Of a stretch of DNA of 64,000 bases, positions 1-7,269 are shown one piece after another. The stretch is from assembly GCA_023091665.1 (NCBI GenBank), contig JALJCQ010000009.1, positions 496,001-560,000 of the forward strand, read 5' to 3'. The notes beneath the pieces are model-generated. The model was not told where the DNA came from, made no database searches, and saw only the letters and a program-made list of their open reading frames with translations. The position numbers were made by a program, and so were the translations under genes. Position 1 is the first letter of the stretch; each line of letters begins with the position of its first letter. This DNA comes from Pythium myriotylum. Its lineage: Eukaryota; Oomycota; Peronosporomycetes; Pythiales; Pythiaceae.

Positions 1-3
1 GAT

Positions 4-270
4 TTAGAGTACCATTAAGAGCTGAGGCAGACGTATTTTAACCGTTACTACATAAGGAACGACTACATATGCATCTCGAAGGCTGCCATAGCCAGTCGAG
101 CCATTTAGTTGTGAAGTCGCATTAATGATAACAGTTCCCGATTGATACGAACCATTGTTGTCATCAACGACATTTACAACACGCTTGTCTTTGCTAACAC
201 TGACAACTGGATCCGGATTAGTTGTTGAATCGAATAAAAACGAATCTGCTAATTGGGTGCTATCACTCAT
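4..270 (-). pseudogene. N-terminal part of a Polinton-like virus major capsid protein, frameshifted
   Basis: Eighty-eight residues read leftward from the ATG at 270 to a stop at 4-6. The middle (about residues 33-80) has the NGSYQSG, SQLNGS, LRDAY and VVPYVV pattern that I recognise from the start of double-jelly-roll major capsid proteins of Polinton-like viruses and virophages, where the first jelly roll begins. A full capsid protein of this class is several hundred residues, so only the N-terminus lies in the window. The last dozen residues look out of frame. At the T run 36-39 (A run on the coding strand) the neighbouring frame takes over and stays open to the window edge, so the gene has probably lost one base, unless this is a homopolymer sequencing error. 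It is divergent from the protease at 331, as expected for a compact viral morphogenesis cluster. The family call rests on sequence resemblance alone. Confidence 0.5.
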
Positions 271-330
271 TATTGAAATTGAAGGTTAATGCCTGTTATA
301 TTATGATTAGCTATATATAAGCATTACATA
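271..330. promoter_or_regulatory. Divergent AT-rich viral promoter spacer
   Basis: This 60-bp spacer separates the leftward capsid-like gene from the rightward protease. It contains TATATATAA at 312-320, ending 10 bases before the protease ATG. One short spacer probably serves both genes. Function is inferred from position and composition only. Confidence 0.4.
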
Positions 331-717
331 ATGATTTTTAAATTAAATAAATTGGGTGAATCGACTGCTAATGAACTACAAGAACTAGCAAGTCAGCTGA
401 ACGTTCACATCGATGGGATATTAGATTTCAGAAACATCAAAGCTCCCCTAGGGAATGGAAGCTATATTATATTACTTCGATTAGACTCAGGTGTAGGCCA
501 TTGGGTTTGTGTGTGCAACAATGAATACTTTGATTCAATGGGTTTGGGGCCTCCAAGCGTTATGGGCGCTATGAAATTTAATGATAAACAGTATCAAGGA
601 ACATACGATGACTATTGCGGATTGTGGAGTCTGTTGTATCTTTATAGCAATCAACACAATCAACCTGACTTATTCAGAAATTTTTACGACTTGAATACAG
701 AAGTTTCGCTTCGTTAA
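331..717 (+). CDS. Adenain-like (C5-type) cysteine protease of a Polinton-like virus
   Basis: This 128-residue protein carries the catalytic arrangement of adenovirus-type maturation proteases in order: GHW with His57, FDSMG with Asp68, Gln89, then DYCG with Cys96. Gln89 lies seven residues before Cys96, the same spacing as Gln115-Cys122 of adenain, and Cys is followed by Gly and a hydrophobic helix (LWSLLYLY). In Polintons, virophages and PLVs such enzymes cleave capsid precursors during assembly. It is shorter than adenovirus adenain (about 200 residues) but has both ends and all four active-site residues. The ATG sits just after a TATA-rich spacer, and the stop lies 7 bases before the next gene. 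This is the only full copy; its last 69 bases recur in every A unit because the duplication breakpoint is inside it at 649. Confidence 0.7.
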   Translation: MIFKLNKLGESTANELQELASQLNVHIDGILDFRNIKAPLGNGSYIILLRLDSGVGHWVCVCNNEYFDSMGLGPPSVMGAMKFNDKQYQGTYDDYCGLWSLLYLYSNQHNQPDLFRNFYDLNTEVSLR

Positions 718-724
718 TATAATT

Positions 725-1117
725 ATGAATAGAATCAGACGTTATAGAGATACTGGAGTTAACGAAGTTGCTCCAAAAGATGATCATAGAATTGATGCGA
801 TAATGAAAGAATTGGAGTATCTTCGCTCTGAATTAGCTCAAAAAAAGGTTGAAACATCCATTTCAAAATACTTTAATGAAGAGATATTTACAAAAGATAG
901 AGAAGATTTACTCAAGGATGGATTTGTTAGTAAGGGAGACTACCTCGAAATCCCATTAACAATATTGAATGCCAGATACAAACAATGGTGCATCGATACT
1001 GGACATAATCGTATGTTGCGTAAAGCAATCATTGAGAACATCCGAAATGATAAAGTTGATGGAGTTGTGTTCAAATATTATGACGGATACGACAAAATAC
1101 GTGTTTTTCCTAGTTAG
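725..1117 (+). CDS. Virus-derived 130-residue protein, possible winged-helix C-terminus (copy 1 of 14)
   Basis: I cannot name this gene with certainty. The N-terminus is basic (MNRIRRYRD). Residues about 22-45 look like an amphipathic, charged helix that could form a coiled coil. The C-terminal half (about 68-128) has YLEIPLTILNARYKQWC followed by a helix and a GYDKIRVF beta end. This recalls the small winged-helix domain at the C-terminus of poxvirus D5/phage P4-type primase-helicases, in which a YxxWC helix is typical. A stand-alone DNA-binding protein is therefore possible. It starts 7 bases after the protease stop and overlaps the antisense 85-residue gene tail to tail by 8 bases, which is compact and virus-like. 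Base use is AT-rich compared with the CRN genes. This copy has the TTAACGAAG allele, shared only with the copies at 3599 and 49233; the others read TTAATGAAG. Confidence 0.6.
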   Translation: MNRIRRYRDTGVNEVAPKDDHRIDAIMKELEYLRSELAQKKVETSISKYFNEEIFTKDREDLLKDGFVSKGDYLEIPLTILNARYKQWCIDTGHNRMLRKAIIENIRNDKVDGVVFKYYDGYDKIRVFPS

Positions 1118-1367
1118 TGTGCTTTTCGTTGATATTCTGACACTGTAGGTTCCAGAGGAACCCGAGGCATCTCTGATGCCGGCTCTTGATAGCTGCACTA
1201 ATTAAATCAATTTCCTTACAGAGCTGTATTATTTCAGATGCTGAATGCTTTTCTATTTTGGGGTACTCATATAAATCACTCAGTATTTCGGTATCTACCG
1301 GTTCATTGAGCTGGACGTCATCAACATAACCAGTATCATCGGTATCGGATAGATACGTAATATCCAT
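1110..1367 (-). CDS. Antisense 85-residue virus-associated protein of unknown function (copy 1 of 14)
   Basis: I do not recognise this protein. Its N-terminal half is acidic (SDTDDTGYVDD, then EPVDTEILSDLYEYP). The C-terminal half is predicted helical and ends with basic and Cys/Trp residues. It converges on the 130-residue gene with an 8-base stop-codon overlap and is divergent from the CRN that follows. Ten bases before its ATG lies the perfect palindrome TCTATATAGA (1377-1386) in an AT-rich stretch, reminiscent of the TCTA late-promoter motif described for mavirus and CroV. Conservation of the frame in all 14 copies is weak evidence, because the units are recent duplicates. Confidence 0.5.
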   Translation of the reverse strand: MDITYLSDTDDTGYVDDVQLNEPVDTEILSDLYEYPKIEKHSASEIIQLCKEIDLISAAIKSRHQRCLGFLWNLQCQNINEKHTN

Positions 1368-1521
1368 GGTTTTGTGTCTATATAGATAAATATATTTTGT
1401 ATCTCCAGTTGTTCAATCACCCAAATGGGTACGTCAAACACCCAACGTTGGGTTGCATCGTTTGATTGGCTGAAATACGAATAGGAAGAACGTCCCTCAC
1501 TCTCAGAAAGCAATTGGAAAC
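1368..1521 (+). promoter_or_regulatory. P1: divergent CRN promoter, type 1 (first of 14)
   Basis: This 154-bp spacer lies between the antisense 85-residue gene and the CRN ATG. It holds the perfect 14-bp palindrome ACCCAACGTTGGGT (1440-1453), a related half-site pair around 1419-1430, an inverted CCAAT box (ATTGG, 1465-1469) and CCTCACTCTC at 1495-1504, which fits the loose TCAYTYY form of the oomycete initiator. From about 1424 onward it is homologous to P2; upstream of that the two types are unrelated. Other copies: 4242-4395, 7116-7269, 9987-10140, 12858-13011, 15729-15882, 18600-18753, 21470-21623, 24344-24497, 27218-27371, 32898-33051, 35769-35922, 49876-50029, 61237-61390. Confidence 0.55.
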
Positions 1522-3306
1522 ATGGTGACGCTGGTGTGTGCGCTCGCCGGTGTGAAGGGAAACGCGTTCGCAGTCGACATCGATGCGAGCAAGTTGGTGG
1601 ACCACTTGAAGAAGGCCATCAAGAAGGAGAAGGAGAACGATCTCAAGGCGATCGATGCGGACAAGCTGCAGCTGTTCCTCACCAAGAAGGACGACGACAC
1701 GTGGCTCGAATCAAGCACAGATGATGTGAAGAAGCTCAAGAAAGGGGAAAAGACTGCTCTAATCGAAGCGCTGACACACGAAGACAATGAACTTGATGGA
1801 GAGTTTGGCCTTGAGGAGGTTCTCGAGGGGATGCCAGAACCGAAAACCAAGCAAATCCACGTTTTGGTGGTGGTTCCCAAGCAGGAAACCGTTCAAGCTG
1901 TTTCACAAGATGGTGTTTTCGATCGCTGCAGTGATCAATTCTTCTCACAATTCACCAGGGTTGACGAAGTCGACAGTTGGCTCGAGTTTCCGTCGTTGCT
2001 GCCGTTGACTGAACGTCATAAGCTCTACGTCCGTGCCTCGTATAAAGTCATCGCGGAACAAGCGTTGTTGAAAGTGGATCCAAGTCGCCGCAAGTATGCA
2101 GTCATCACTGGCACGCCTGGCATTGGAAAATCAGTGTTCGTCTACTATGTGATGTGGAGGTTGGTCAAGGATAAGAAACGGGTGTTGTTTCTCACTGCAG
2201 CACCACCAATCTACTTCGATGGCAGGTCGATGTTGATCTGCAATCAACTGCCTTTTGCTGGAAATCGCCATTTCTGGTCGGCCGATTTGTGGTGCCTCGT
2301 TGATTCAGTCGACCCAACTATGATTCCTGGGCTCCCCATTCTTCATTGCTCGACTCTGCTCGTGAGTACACCGCGACGAGACTGCATTGGTGAATTCAAG
2401 AAGCTCGTACCGACTCCAGATGTGTTCTACATGCCACTGTGGACCAAGGAAGAGCTGGCGACAATTGCTTCACTGTATCCAACTGCGGCAGATGTGTGGG
2501 ATAATCGATTTGAGTGCTTGGGTGGTGTACCTCGTCTGGTGATGCAAGACATTCAATCCGACCCAGAAGCTTTGCTGATTTCCGCATGCAGCAGTTGTTC
2601 TCTCGATGATTGCATTATGCTGGTGTCCATCTACTCGGAGATCAATTCGAAGACCAAGATCATTCAGGCGTTGATTCACATCCACAGTCAAGAACCATAT
2701 CGAGAGTACAAAGTTGCGTACGCATCAGAACTGGCGATGCAAGTGATCGCTCGAACAAAGTGGCGATCCGATCGCACGAAGATGCAAAGCCTTTTGGGGT
2801 CGTGCGATGGAAACCCGCTCGCACAATCGCTGTGCGGATACATCTTCGAGCCTCATGCGATGGATCTGTTGGAGCAAGGTGGGACTTTCGTGTGTCGGAG
2901 GCTGTTGTCTGGAGCTGAAATGCGAAAGCGCGACACAGCCAAACGCAAACGAGGCACCCCAGATAGTGAAGACGAAGAGACCATCGACATTCCACGTTCC
3001 TTGCAACCACGACAAACAGTGGATCGTGTGAAAGTCGGTCAACTTGCAAATCAGCTGTACGTGCCACGGACATCGAACTATACTGCCATTGACGCGTGGA
3101 TGCCGCACGTCGGTGGTTTTCAAATGACGGTGGGAAGGAAGCACGAGATCAAGGCCGGTGCGGCAGATGATCTGGGGAAACTGGGTGCCAACGGCAATCG
3201 GCTCTACTTCTTGCTTCCACCGCTATACTACCAGTCGTTCACGAAGAAGACACCACAAACCATCGAGCAGTTTGCGATACTGATACCTTATCCGGAAGTG
3301 GTTTAA
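1522..3306 (+). CDS. Crinkler effector CRN-A, copy 1: header, P-loop NTPase, REase-like nuclease
   Basis: A 594-residue CRN-family effector. Residues 1-119 form the ubiquitin-like CRN header with LQLFLTK at 49-55 (the LxLFLAK motif, Thr for Ala), a TWLESS stretch and HVLVVVP at 113-119. Headers of this family are linked to delivery into plant cells. Residues about 150-430 are an NTPase: Walker A GTPGIGKS at 197-204, a Walker B-like LWCLVD ending at Asp261, STPRRD at 282-287, PLWTKEEL and GGVPR at 334-338. The C-terminus fits the CRN REase-fold nuclease, with Glu443, Asp524 and Gln534 (QMT) as likely active-site residues and KRKR at 474-477 as a possible nuclear signal. NTPase-REase CRNs are known to be eukaryotic effectors; the exact target here is unknown. 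Header type h1/K/L/T/E, g1. The start is the ATG at the conserved MV(T/K)L. It lies directly beside viral genes. No intron is seen. Confidence 0.9.
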   Translation: MVTLVCALAGVKGNAFAVDIDASKLVDHLKKAIKKEKENDLKAIDADKLQLFLTKKDDDTWLESSTDDVKKLKKGEKTALIEALTHEDNELDGEFGLEEVLEGMPEPKTKQIHVLVVVPKQETVQAVSQDGVFDRCSDQFFSQFTRVDEVDSWLEFPSLLPLTERHKLYVRASYKVIAEQALLKVDPSRRKYAVITGTPGIGKSVFVYYVMWRLVKDKKRVLFLTAAPPIYFDGRSMLICNQLPFAGNRHFWSADLWCLVDSVDPTMIPGLPILHCSTLLVSTPRRDCIGEFKKLVPTPDVFYMPLWTKEELATIASLYPTAADVWDNRFECLGGVPRLVMQDIQSDPEALLISACSSCSLDDCIMLVSIYSEINSKTKIIQALIHIHSQEPYREYKVAYASELAMQVIARTKWRSDRTKMQSLLGSCDGNPLAQSLCGYIFEPHAMDLLEQGGTFVCRRLLSGAEMRKRDTAKRKRGTPDSEDEETIDIPRSLQPRQTVDRVKVGQLANQLYVPRTSNYTAIDAWMPHVGGFQMTVGRKHEIKAGAADDLGKLGANGNRLYFLLPPLYYQSFTKKTPQTIEQFAILIPYPEVV

Positions 3307-3598
3307 CACAATCTTCTTATCATCCTTCATAACCTCTCGAACCCGTTAACGTCTGTTTGCCGTCGATTTGCCGTCGATTTGTTGCTGTAGTGCAGTTGGC
3401 CAAAGATTTGTATACTGATCAATGGAAGGGCAGCACCTCAATTTCTCTATAACCTTGCAAACTCGCTCATTTGTGTGATTGATGTGTTGTATACAGATGG
3501 CTGGGACTTATCAAAAAAACTAAATCAACACAATCAACCTGACTTATTCAGAAATTTTTACGACTTGAATACAGAAGTTTCGCTTCGTTAATATAATT
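3307..3598 (+). other. A-type tail plus 3' remnant of the protease (first of 13)
   Basis: Bases 3307-3522 are CRN-A 3' flank with no gene that I can see; they include two 11-bp direct repeats of TGCCGTCGATT at 3358-3379. Bases 3523-3591 repeat 649-717, the last 69 bases of the protease, and 3592-3598 is the short spacer before the 130-residue gene. Two single-base markers separate copies: CGAACCCG/CGAACTCG and GAAGGGC/GAAGGAC. Other copies: 6181-6472, 9052-9343, 11923-12214, 14794-15085, 17665-17956, 20535-20826, 23409-23700, 26283-26574, 31963-32254, 34834-35125, 48941-49232, 60302-60593. Confidence 0.85.
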
Positions 3599-3991
3599 AT
3601 GAATAGAATCAGACGTTATAGAGATACTGGAGTTAACGAAGTTGCTCCAAAAGATGATCATAGAATTGATGCGATAATGAAAGAATTGGAGTATCTTCGC
3701 TCTGAATTAGCTCAAAAAAAGGTTGAAACATCCATTTCAAAATACTTTAATGAAGAGATATTTACAAAAGATAGAGAAGATTTACTCAAGGATGGATTTG
3801 TTAGTAAGGGAGACTACCTCGAAATCCCATTAACAATATTGAATGCCAGATACAAACAATGGTGCATCGATACTGGACATAATCGTATGTTGCGTAAAGC
3901 AATCATTGAGAACATCCGAAATGATAAAGTTGATGGAGTTGTGTTCAAATATTATGACGGATACGACAAAATACGTGTTTTTCCTAGTTAG
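3599..3991 (+). CDS. 130-residue virus-derived protein, copy 2
   Basis: Protein identical to the copy at 725, and it carries the same rare TTAACGAAG allele. Here it no longer follows an intact protease, only its last 23 codons without a start, so its transcription context differs from the original. Confidence 0.55.
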   Translation: MNRIRRYRDTGVNEVAPKDDHRIDAIMKELEYLRSELAQKKVETSISKYFNEEIFTKDREDLLKDGFVSKGDYLEIPLTILNARYKQWCIDTGHNRMLRKAIIENIRNDKVDGVVFKYYDGYDKIRVFPS

Positions 3992-4241
3992 TGTGCTTTT
4001 CGTTGATATTCTGACACTGTAGGTTCCAGAGGAACCCGAGGCATCTCTGATGCCGGCTCTTGATAGCTGCACTAATTAAATCAATTTCCTTACAGAGCTG
4101 TATTATTTCAGATGCTGAATGCTTTTCTATTTTGGGGTACTCATATAAATCACTCAGTATTTCGGTATCTACCGGTTCATTGAGCTGGACGTCATCAACA
4201 TAACCAGTATCATCGGTATCGGATAGATACGTAATATCCAT
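3984..4241 (-). CDS. 85-residue antisense protein, copy 2
   Basis: Identical to the copy at 1110-1367, with the same 8-base tail-to-tail overlap and the same TCTATATAGA element upstream. Confidence 0.45.
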   Translation of the reverse strand: MDITYLSDTDDTGYVDDVQLNEPVDTEILSDLYEYPKIEKHSASEIIQLCKEIDLISAAIKSRHQRCLGFLWNLQCQNINEKHTN

Positions 4242-4395
4242 GGTTTTGTGTCTATATAGATAAATATATTTTGTATCTCCAGTTGTTCAATCACCCAAAT
4301 GGGTACGTCAAACACCCAACGTTGGGTTGCATCGTTTGATTGGCTGAAATACGAATAGGAAGAACGTCCCTCACTCTCAGAAAGCAATTGGAAAC

Positions 4396-6180
4396 ATGGT
4401 GACGCTGTTCTGCGCGCTCGTCGGTGTGAAGGGGAACGCGTTCTCCATCGACATCGATGCGAGCAAGTCTGTGGACCACTTGAAGGACGCGATCAAGGTG
4501 AAGAAGGAGAATGATCTCAAGGCGATCGATGCGGACAAGCTGCAGCTGTTCCTCGCCAGGAACGGCGACGACACGTGGCTCGAATCAAGCACAGATGATG
4601 TGAAGAAGCTCAAGAAAGGGGAAAAGACTGCTCTAATCGAAGCGCTGACACACGAAGACAATGAACTTGATGGAGAGTTTGGCCTTGAGGAGGTTCTCGA
4701 GGGGATGCCAGAACCGAAAACCAAGCAAATCCACGTTTTGGTGGTGGTTCCCAAGCAGGAAACCGTTCAAGCTGTTTCACAAGATGGTGTTTTCGATCGC
4801 TGCAGTGATCAATTCTTCTCACAATTCACCAGGGTTGACGAAGTCGACAGTTGGCTCGAGTTTCCGTCGTTGCTGCCGTTGACTGAACGTCATAAGCTCT
4901 ACGTCCGTGCCTCGTATAAAGTCATCGCGGAACAAGCGTTGTTGAAAGTGGATCCAAGTCGCCGCAAGTATGCAGTCATCACTGGCACGCCTGGCATTGG
5001 AAAATCAGTGTTCGTCTACTATGTGATGTGGAGGTTGGTCAAGGATAAGAAACGGGTGTTGTTTCTCACTGCAGCACCACCAATCTACTTCGATGGCAGG
5101 TCGATGTTGATCTGCAATCAACTGCCTTTTGCTGGAAATCGCCATTTCTGGTCGGCCGATTTGTGGTGCCTCGTTGATTCAGTCGACCCAACTATGATTC
5201 CTGGGCTCCCCATTCTTCATTGCTCGACTCTGCTCGTGAGTACACCGCGACGAGACTGCATTGGTGAATTCAAGAAGCTCGTACCGACTCCAGATGTGTT
5301 CTACATGCCACTGTGGACCAAGGAAGAGCTGGCGACAATTGCTTCACTGTATCCAACTGCGGCAGATGTGTGGGATAATCGATTTGAGTGCTTGGGTGGT
5401 GTACCTCGTCTGGTGATGCAAGACATTCAATCCGACCCAGAAGCTTTGCTGATTTCCGCATGCAGCAGTTGTTCTCTCGATGATTGCATTATGCTGGTGT
5501 CCATCTACTCGGAGATCAATTCGAAGACCAAGATCATTCAGGCGTTGATTCACATCCACAGTCAAGAACCATATCGAGAGTACAAAGTTGCGTACGCATC
5601 AGAACTGGCGATGCAAGTGATCGCTCGAACAAAGTGGCGATCCGATCGCACGAAGATGCAAAGCCTTTTGGGGTCGTGCGATGGAAACCCGCTCGCACAA
5701 TCGCTGTGCGGATACATCTTCGAGCCTCATGCGATGGATCTGTTGGAGCAAGGTGGGACTTTCGTGTGTCGGAGGCTGTTGTCTGGAGCTGAAATGCGAA
5801 AGCGCGACACAGCCAAACGCAAACGAGGCACCCCAGATAGTGAAGACGAAGAGACCATCGACATTCCACGTTCCTTGCAACCACGACAAACAGTGGATCG
5901 TGTGAAAGTCGGTCAACTTGCAAATCAGCTGTACGTGCCACGGACATCGAACTATACTGCCATTGACGCGTGGATGCCGCACGTCGGTGGTTTTCAAATG
6001 ACGGTGGGAAGGAAGCACGAGATCAAGGCCGGTGCGGCAGATGATCTGGGGAAACTGGGTGCCAACGGCAATCGGCTCTACTTCTTGCTTCCACCGCTAT
6101 ACTACCAGTCGTTCACGAAGAAGACACCACAAACCATCGAGCAGTTTGCGATACTGATACCTTATCCGGAAGTGGTTTAA
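4396..6180 (+). CDS. CRN-A copy 2
   Basis: 594 residues, domain order as in copy 1. Header type h2/D/L/R/E, g1: the first 60 residues differ from copy 1 at many sites, while everything after residue 60 is the same, including ETVQAVSQD after HVLVVVP. The motif is LQLFLAR. The sharp boundary between divergent and identical sequence points to header exchange rather than gradual drift. Confidence 0.9.
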   Translation: MVTLFCALVGVKGNAFSIDIDASKSVDHLKDAIKVKKENDLKAIDADKLQLFLARNGDDTWLESSTDDVKKLKKGEKTALIEALTHEDNELDGEFGLEEVLEGMPEPKTKQIHVLVVVPKQETVQAVSQDGVFDRCSDQFFSQFTRVDEVDSWLEFPSLLPLTERHKLYVRASYKVIAEQALLKVDPSRRKYAVITGTPGIGKSVFVYYVMWRLVKDKKRVLFLTAAPPIYFDGRSMLICNQLPFAGNRHFWSADLWCLVDSVDPTMIPGLPILHCSTLLVSTPRRDCIGEFKKLVPTPDVFYMPLWTKEELATIASLYPTAADVWDNRFECLGGVPRLVMQDIQSDPEALLISACSSCSLDDCIMLVSIYSEINSKTKIIQALIHIHSQEPYREYKVAYASELAMQVIARTKWRSDRTKMQSLLGSCDGNPLAQSLCGYIFEPHAMDLLEQGGTFVCRRLLSGAEMRKRDTAKRKRGTPDSEDEETIDIPRSLQPRQTVDRVKVGQLANQLYVPRTSNYTAIDAWMPHVGGFQMTVGRKHEIKAGAADDLGKLGANGNRLYFLLPPLYYQSFTKKTPQTIEQFAILIPYPEVV

Positions 6181-6472
6181 CACAATCTTCTTATCATCCT
6201 TCATAACCTCTCGAACCCGTTAACGTCTGTTTGCCGTCGATTTGCCGTCGATTTGTTGCTGTAGTGCAGTTGGCCAAAGATTTGTATACTGATCAATGGA
6301 AGGGCAGCACCTCAATTTCTCTATAACCTTGCAAACTCGCTCATTTGTGTGATTGATGTGTTGTATACAGATGGCTGGGACTTATCAAAAAAACTAAATC
6401 AACACAATCAACCTGACTTATTCAGAAATTTTTACGACTTGAATACAGAAGTTTCGCTTCGTTAATATAATT

Positions 6473-6865
6473 ATGAATAGAATCAGACGTTATAGAGATA
6501 CTGGAGTTAATGAAGTTGCTCCAAAAGATGATCATAGAATTGATGCGATAATGAAAGAATTGGAGTATCTTCGCTCTGAATTAGCTCAAAAAAAGGTTGA
6601 AACATCCATTTCAAAATACTTTAATGAAGAGATATTTACAAAAGATAGAGAAGATTTACTCAAGGATGGATTTGTTAGTAAGGGAGACTACCTCGAAATC
6701 CCATTAACAATATTGAATGCCAGATACAAACAATGGTGCATCGATACTGGACATAATCGTATGTTGCGTAAAGCAATCATTGAGAACATCCGAAATGATA
6801 AAGTTGATGGAGTTGTGTTCAAATATTATGACGGATACGACAAAATACGTGTTTTTCCTAGTTAG
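6473..6865 (+). CDS. 130-residue virus-derived protein, copy 3
   Basis: Same protein as the copy at 725. It carries the common silent allele TTAATGAAG. Confidence 0.55.
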   Translation: MNRIRRYRDTGVNEVAPKDDHRIDAIMKELEYLRSELAQKKVETSISKYFNEEIFTKDREDLLKDGFVSKGDYLEIPLTILNARYKQWCIDTGHNRMLRKAIIENIRNDKVDGVVFKYYDGYDKIRVFPS

Positions 6866-7115
6866 TGTGCTTTTCGTTGATATTCTGACACTGTAGGTTC
6901 CAGAGGAACCCGAGGCATCTCTGATGCCGGCTCTTGATAGCTGCACTAATTAAATCAATTTCCTTACAGAGCTGTATTATTTCAGATGCTGAATGCTTTT
7001 CTATTTTGGGGTACTCATATAAATCACTCAGTATTTCGGTATCTACCGGTTCATTGAGCTGGACGTCATCAACATAACCAGTATCATCGGTATCGGATAG
7101 ATACGTAATATCCAT
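6858..7115 (-). CDS. 85-residue antisense protein, copy 3
   Basis: Identical to the copy at 1110-1367. Confidence 0.45.
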   Translation of the reverse strand: MDITYLSDTDDTGYVDDVQLNEPVDTEILSDLYEYPKIEKHSASEIIQLCKEIDLISAAIKSRHQRCLGFLWNLQCQNINEKHTN

Positions 7116-7269
7116 GGTTTTGTGTCTATATAGATAAATATATTTTGTATCTCCAGTTGTTCAATCACCCAAATGGGTACGTCAAACACCCAACGTTGGG
7201 TTGCATCGTTTGATTGGCTGAAATACGAATAGGAAGAACGTCCCTCACTCTCAGAAAGCAATTGGAAAC

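Noticed and set aside
2660..3144. Overlapping minus-strand frames of 137 and 139 codons inside every CRN-A
   Set aside because: They lie opposite the conserved CRN body and recur only because the units are duplicated; no start context or domain.
271..3306. Bacterial origin or operon
   Set aside because: The short viral genes mimic operon packing, but CRN headers, the CCAAT box and the tRNA-Ala(AGC) type are eukaryotic, and no ribosome-binding sites are seen.
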